Positions 60,215-64,000 of a DNA stretch of 64,000 bases are shown here, one piece after another. The stretch covers positions 62,001 through 126,000 of the forward strand of contig NZ_CP072467.1 in the NCBI RefSeq assembly GCF_018437505.1. The letters run 5' to 3'. The notes below the pieces were generated by a model. It did no database searches and was not told the DNA's origin. It worked only from the letters and a program-made list of their open reading frames with translations. Position numbers and translations under genes: made by a program. Source of the DNA: Spiractinospora alimapuensis (GTDB lineage Bacteria > Actinomycetota > Actinomycetes > Streptosporangiales > Streptosporangiaceae). The number at the start of each line of letters is the position of its first letter. Position 1 is the first letter of the stretch.

Positions 60215-60353
60215 CGGTCGCAGATGTACCGCGGACGGGCCCCGTCCTCTCGGGTGCCCGCCGCGGCGGCGGGCACCATGGCGGTAGCGCGGCGCTTCAT
60301 CACCCACGGTGGCCCTCCGGAGCGCTTCCGGGGCTCGGGGCGCGCGCCGTGGG

Positions 60354-61154
60354 TCAGCCGTCGGAATCCGCCGCCAGCGGCTCCAGCACCGAGCAGAGGT
60401 CGTCGAACAGCGCGCCCGGCGCCGCGATGGTCAGGTCCTCGTTGGGTCCCCGGCCGCGCAGACCCCCCACGGTGATCCCGGCCTCCTGGGCGATGAGGGT
60501 CGAGGCCGCCCAGTCCCAGTGGTTCAGACCGCGTTCGTAGTAGCCGTCGATCTCGCCGACCGCCACACCACAGACGTCCAGAGTCGACGCGCCGGCCCGA
60601 CGAATGTCACGGACCCGTGGCAGCACCGAACGAAGGACCTCGGCCTGGTGCGCCCGCCGATGGGCGGCGTAGCCAAAGCCGGTGGCGAGCAAAGCGCGTT
60701 GCAGCGGCGGGGCCGGACGCGCCCGGAGGGGCTCGGTGCCTCGGAACGCTCCGCCGCCGACGGTGGCCCGATAGACCTCACCACGAATCGGCGCGTGCAC
60801 TACGCCGGCGACCACCTGTCCCTCCACCTCAGCGGCGACGCTGACCGCCCAGTCCTGGCGTCCGTACAGATAGTTCACGGTGCCGTCGATGGGGTCCAGG
60901 ATCCAGCGCACGCCGCTGCCGCCCCGCGAGTCCCCCTCCTCCTCGCCCAGGACGGAGTCGTCGGGGCGGGCCGACAGCAACCGGTCCCGCAGCAATCGCT
61001 CGGCGGCGCGGTCCATGTCCGTCACCACGTCGGTCGGCGTCGACTTCGTCCCCAGGACGTGAACGTCGCGTTGTCCCCGCGCCGTCAGTTCCGCGGCCTC
61101 GCCCGCCGCCTCCAAGGCCAGCGTCATCAGCTCGTCCGGATCCACCTCGGCCAC
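60354..61154 (-). CDS. Inositol monophosphatase-family protein
   Basis: A 266-residue magnesium-dependent phosphatase. It has TPTDVVTDMDRAAERLL, GEEEG (metal Glu), the WILDPIDGTVNYLYG signature, VVHAPIRGEVYRA, and the second metal motif GLNHWDWAASTLIAQEAG. It dephosphorylates inositol phosphate, histidinol phosphate or similar. Start taken at GTG 61154 with AGGGACG before it; the frame extends to 61205 without support. Divergent from the zinc-ribbon gene 43 bases away. Confidence 0.92.
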   Translation of the reverse strand: MAEVDPDELMTLALEAAGEAAELTARGQRDVHVLGTKSTPTDVVTDMDRAAERLLRDRLLSARPDDSVLGEEEGDSRGGSGVRWILDPIDGTVNYLYGRQDWAVSVAAEVEGQVVAGVVHAPIRGEVYRATVGGGAFRGTEPLRARPAPPLQRALLATGFGYAAHRRAHQAEVLRSVLPRVRDIRRAGASTLDVCGVAVGEIDGYYERGLNHWDWAASTLIAQEAGITVGGLRGRGPNEDLTIAAPGALFDDLCSVLEPLAADSDG

Positions 61155-61185
61155 AGTTCGTCCCTTCGTGAGTTGTTCCCCCCGG

Positions 61186-61191
61186 TACCGT
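61186..61191 (+). promoter_or_regulatory. -10 box of a leaderless promoter
   Basis: TACCGT, 6 bases before ATG 61198. Confidence 0.5.
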
Positions 61192-61197
61192 GTTCCC

Positions 61198-61554
61198 ATG
61201 AGCACGTCCGGTACCCCCTACGACCGTCACTCCCTGCTACGACAGGCCCATGTAGACGGACTGCTCGTCTACCACGAGGACGACAGCACCGACGACGCCT
61301 ACGTGGTCACCACGGCGGACGACCGCCCGATGACCCTCACCGCGTCTGACGTGCGGCCGTTCTGCCGTGGCCTGTTGGCCGGGTTCCGGTCCGCGGCCGC
61401 CGAGCGGGAACTCGATCTCGCGCTGCTGCTCGCGGCGACGGCGGCCGGCGGACAGTGCAAGTACTGTGGTGCGCCACTGTCGTCCTCGGAGTCCGTGCGC
61501 TGCAACGTGTGCGGCAAGTCGCAGCTCCAGGGCGAGGAGGACGCGGAGGACTGA
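61198..61554 (+). CDS. Small zinc-ribbon hypothetical protein
   Basis: A 118-residue soluble protein. The N-terminal 85 residues have no motif I know (LLVYHEDDSTDDAYVVTTAD; MTLTASDVRPFCRGLLAGF). The C-terminal end is a four-Cys zinc ribbon, CKYCGAPL and RCNVCGKS. The mRNA looks leaderless. It sits between inositol-phosphatase and ferrochelatase in the core block, so it is probably conserved in the order. Function unknown. Confidence 0.7.
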   Translation: MSTSGTPYDRHSLLRQAHVDGLLVYHEDDSTDDAYVVTTADDRPMTLTASDVRPFCRGLLAGFRSAAAERELDLALLLAATAAGGQCKYCGAPLSSSESVRCNVCGKSQLQGEEDAED

Positions 61555-61615
61555 CGTCGGGCGCCTGGTCCGCCACCCGCCACCGTGGTCTCCGTGGGAC
61601 ACGCGGGGGCTCGAC

Positions 61616-62665
61616 TCACCGTGGGAGACAGCACCGCGACGCGTCCGCGTCCCGCGGGCAGGCGTCGAGGTCGCTGAGCCCGACCCGGTGCGCGCCGGTC
61701 GCCTGGCGTTCGGCCACCAGCTCGCGAACCATGGAGACGAACCGCGGATGGGTGCCCGGGGCGAGGGCGCGCGCGAGGTGGACCCCCAGGCGGCTCGCCG
61801 TCTCGGCAGCCTCCACGTCCAGATCGAACTTGATCTCCATGTGGTCGGAGACGAAGCCGTGCGGAACCACGACGACGGCGCGTACGCCGTCCTTGGCCAG
61901 CTCCTCGAGCCGGTCGTTGATGTCCGGCTCGAGCCACGGGTGGCTCGGCGGCCCACTCCGACTCTGGTAAACGAGTTCGTAGGGGTGGTTCCCGCCGACC
62001 CGTTCGGTGATCAAGCGGGCGGAGTCGCGCAACTGGGCCACGTAGGCCCCGCCCGGCCCCAGCTCCAGCGCGGGATCACCGCTGGCGGCGGCCATCGCGG
62101 TGGGAATGGAGTGGGCGCTGAACAGCAGGGTCGCCTCCCCGCGCACCTCCTCCGGCAGTGTGTCCAACGCCCGACGGGTGTGGTCCACGAACGCGTCGAT
62201 GAACCCCGGGTGGTCGCTGTAGGGCCGGATGAGGTCGATCTGTGGCGGGGTGTCCCCCCCGTCGCGCACGGCGTCCTGGGCGCGCTGGATGTCCTCCAGA
62301 TACTGGCGGTGGCTGGAGTAGCTGCTGTGCGCCGATGTGGAGAACGCGACCGCGCGCCGCACACCGTCGCGTGCCATGGTGGCGACGGTTTCGGCCAGCA
62401 TCGGGTGCCAGTTGCGGTTGCCCCAGTACAGGGGCAGTCCGACGCCGTTGTCGGCGAAGTCCGCCCGGATCGCGGTGACCAGATCCCGACACTGCTGGTT
62501 GATCGGGCTCACCCCCCCGAACCGGAAGTAGTGTTCGCCGACCTCTTCCAGCCGCTCCCGCGGGATGTTTCGCCCTCGCGTGACGTTCTCGAGGAAGGGG
62601 ACGACGTCCTCCATCCTTTCCGGTCCACCAAAGGAGAGCAGCAGGAACGCGTCGTAGGACTCCAT
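61616..62665 (-). CDS. hemH: Ferrochelatase (coproporphyrin ferrochelatase type)
   Basis: A 349-residue enzyme that inserts iron into the porphyrin ring; in actinomycetes the substrate is coproporphyrin III. Family pieces: DAFLLLSFGGPERMEDV, FGGVSPINQQC, FSTSAHSSYSSHRQY, LLFSAHSIPTAMA with the catalytic His, and YQSRSGPP. The C-terminus DACPRDADASRCC carries three Cys, and one more lies in NQQCRDL, as in the actinobacterial [2Fe-2S] ferrochelatases. ATG 62665 is chosen because a TACATT box (62677-62672) ends 6 bases before it (leaderless); the frame upstream to 63445 is a shadow of sepH. Confidence 0.95.
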   Translation of the reverse strand: MESYDAFLLLSFGGPERMEDVVPFLENVTRGRNIPRERLEEVGEHYFRFGGVSPINQQCRDLVTAIRADFADNGVGLPLYWGNRNWHPMLAETVATMARDGVRRAVAFSTSAHSSYSSHRQYLEDIQRAQDAVRDGGDTPPQIDLIRPYSDHPGFIDAFVDHTRRALDTLPEEVRGEATLLFSAHSIPTAMAAASGDPALELGPGGAYVAQLRDSARLITERVGGNHPYELVYQSRSGPPSHPWLEPDINDRLEELAKDGVRAVVVVPHGFVSDHMEIKFDLDVEAAETASRLGVHLARALAPGTHPRFVSMVRELVAERQATGAHRVGLSDLDACPRDADASRCCLPR

Positions 62666-62996
62666 GGTCACAATGTAACCGTCGGTTTCCGCCGTTCGTG
62701 CCTGGGGCGAGGAACGCCGCCGGGCGCGGCCCAGCCCGGAGGGCCGGGTACGATCCACACGTTCCTGGCCTCGGACAACGGGATAGGTGAGAGAAACCGC
62801 CTGCGCTGTCCCAGTACCTACGGAGACGATCAGATGGCACGATAGAACCACCCTGCCCCTTCTCCACACCCGGCTCGCAACCAAGCCCTTGGACATGCCG
62901 GTCGTGGTGCTGGCCGATCTGACCAATGCAGACGAGACTGAGGACATACCGGCGGACCCAGAAGACACATCCCGGCGGAACGCGGAAGGGAACGCG
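62666..62996. promoter_or_regulatory. Divergent promoter region between hemH and sepH
   Basis: 330 bases. It contains the hemH -10 (TACATT, 62677-62672, minus strand). The sepH frame is open upstream to a TTG at about 62889, but the conserved SepH N-terminus begins at the ATG at 62997, so that part is counted as leader. No other gene seen. Confidence 0.45.
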
Positions 62997-64000
62997 ATGC
63001 AAGAACTACGCCTCGTCGCAGTGAGCGAGGATGGCGCGTTCTTAGTGCTGGCCAGCACCGGCAGGGGCACGCGTTTCATGCTGCCGGTCGACGACCGCCT
63101 ACGCGCAGCGGTACGCGGCCAGTTCTCTCGCCTCGGCCAGTTCGAGATCGAAGTGGAGAATCCCTTGCGGCCGAAGGAAATCCAGGCCCGGATCCGGTCC
63201 GGTGAGACGGCGGAGGCGATCGCCGAACTCTCCGGACTGCCGATAGATCGCGTTCGCTGGTTCGAAGGGCCGGTCCTGCAGGAGCGCGAGTACATGGCCC
63301 AGCAGGCCCAACGGGCCGTGGTGCGTACCCCCGGGGACGCGACACCTGGACCGACGCTCGGTGACCTCGTTTCCTCGCGCATCGGCCAAACCCAGATGGA
63401 CAGCGGCGAGGCCGTCTGGGACTCCTGGAAACGGGAGGACAACACCTGGCGCGTGCGGCTCGCCTACACCGAACGTGGCGAGGATCTGGTGGCGCACTGG
63501 TCCTACGACCCGCGCCGGCGCAGCGTCGCCCCAGAGGATGACGAGGCCGCGCGGTTCAGCCGGCCCGACGCCGCGGAGGAGCCGGCTCCCGACACCAACG
63601 TCGCCTTCTTCCAGCCACGGCGGCCCGCCGAGCCCCACGTGCCCGCCGACCCCGCACCGGCACGGCGGCCCGTGCCACCGGACGCCGTGGGGCCGCTCGC
63701 CCCACCACCGATCCCGCTCATCGACGGGCCGAGCGTCGTCACACCGTTGACCGAGGAGCGTCCCTCGGCGGAACACCCGGACCCCTCCGGCCCCGCCGAG
63801 CGAGAGGACGAGGCTGACGTCGAGGCGGGTGCCGTCGCCGACCCGGCGCCGGTCGCCGAGCCCGAAACTGTCGCGCCACCAGCCCCCGAACCGGAGCCGG
63901 CGCCTGCCGCGGCCGAGGAGGTCCCACCGGTCGTCGAGCCCGAGCGTGAGGTCGTGGAACCACCGGTGGACCCCGCCGCCGAGGCGCCGCCCGCTCCAGC
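62997..64000 (+). CDS. sepH: Septation protein SepH (3' end outside the window)
   Basis: The first 334 codons of an actinobacterial SepH (DUF3071), a helix-turn-helix protein that binds FtsZ and promotes its assembly at septa. N-terminal domain: MQELRLVAVSEDGAFLVL, RGTRFMLPVDDRLRAAVRG, helix-turn-helix ARIRSGETAEAIAELSGLP and VRWFEGPVLQEREYMAQQAQ. From about residue 175 the protein is low-complexity, rich in Pro, Glu and Ala, which is normal for the family. GGAAGGG precedes the ATG. No stop before 64000; the frame continues beyond the window. Confidence 0.93.
   Translation, partial: MQELRLVAVSEDGAFLVLASTGRGTRFMLPVDDRLRAAVRGQFSRLGQFEIEVENPLRPKEIQARIRSGETAEAIAELSGLPIDRVRWFEGPVLQEREYMAQQAQRAVVRTPGDATPGPTLGDLVSSRIGQTQMDSGEAVWDSWKREDNTWRVRLAYTERGEDLVAHWSYDPRRRSVAPEDDEAARFSRPDAAEEPAPDTNVAFFQPRRPAEPHVPADPAPARRPVPPDAVGPLAPPPIPLIDGPSVVTPLTEERPSAEHPDPSGPAEREDEADVEAGAVADPAPVAEPETVAPPAPEPEPAPAAAEEVPPVVEPEREVVEPPVDPAAEAPPAP

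Noticed and set aside
62666-63445. N-terminal extension of ferrochelatase to 609 residues
   Set aside because: The added part is antisense to sepH, and the ferrochelatase N-terminus and promoter fit ATG 62665.

Overview
The window is a 64 kb piece of a very GC-rich actinomycete chromosome. Third codon positions are almost all G or C, GTG and TTG starts are common, and several genes look leaderless. The core genes at the right-hand end (SepH, ferrochelatase, inositol-phosphatase family protein, CutR/CutS-like two-component system, DUF4193, ValS, dUTPase, DUF3710) follow an order I remember from Streptomyces and its relatives. The protein sequences suggest a Nocardiopsis-like member of the Streptosporangiales, but I cannot fix the genus without a search. 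There are no tRNA genes, 16S/23S rRNA genes, CRISPR arrays or intact insertion sequences.

Positions 1-30,500 are mostly accessory and catabolic. At the left edge are a truncated glutamate-1-semialdehyde-type aminotransferase, a methyltransferase and a divergent acyl-adenylate ligase that seems to lack the usual catalytic lysine. Next come a secreted M6 metalloprotease, an AraC regulator with a glyoxalase-fold protein, and an amino-acid permease. A tripartite tricarboxylate transporter (tctCBA) lies opposite a GntR regulator and a class III CoA-transferase, with a perfect operator-like palindrome between them. A second import/catabolism unit has a LacI regulator, a three-gene TRAP transporter, a QsuB-type 3-dehydroshikimate dehydratase and a shikimate/quinate dehydrogenase; together they read as uptake of quinate or shikimate and conversion to protocatechuate. 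After it lie a PfkB sugar kinase, a decayed IS5-family transposase, a NarL-type two-component system with a membrane protein, an AbrB-type permease, a Band 7 protein and small genes.

Positions 30,500-44,600 hold a broken Rpn-like gene, tex, a NagD-type HAD phosphatase and the most interesting unit. That unit is a minus-strand run of a GntR regulator, an AttM/AiiA-type metallo-lactonase, an iron alcohol dehydrogenase of the hydroxyacid-oxoacid transhydrogenase class, an FmdB-type zinc-ribbon protein and a large FAD/Fe-S dehydrogenase of the D-2-hydroxyglutarate type. These would fit a route from gamma-butyrolactone through 4-hydroxybutyrate to succinic semialdehyde, with 2-oxoglutarate as hydride acceptor and its D-2-hydroxyglutarate product reoxidised by the last enzyme. 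Then come Nif3, a C4 zinc-ribbon coiled-coil protein, RNase H/phosphatase and RNase P RNA.

Positions 44,600-64,000 are largely core: an ASCH protein, a proline-rich membrane protein, a PEBP lipoprotein, two bacterial PH-domain membrane proteins, DUF3710, dut, valS, DUF4235, DUF4193, cutS/cutR, a small conserved-looking gene, an inositol-phosphatase family gene, a zinc-ribbon protein, hemH/cpfC and the start of sepH. A gene-poor stretch at 51.2-52.1 kb carries a long direct repeat, and three strong hairpins, two of them identical, lie upstream of cutR.
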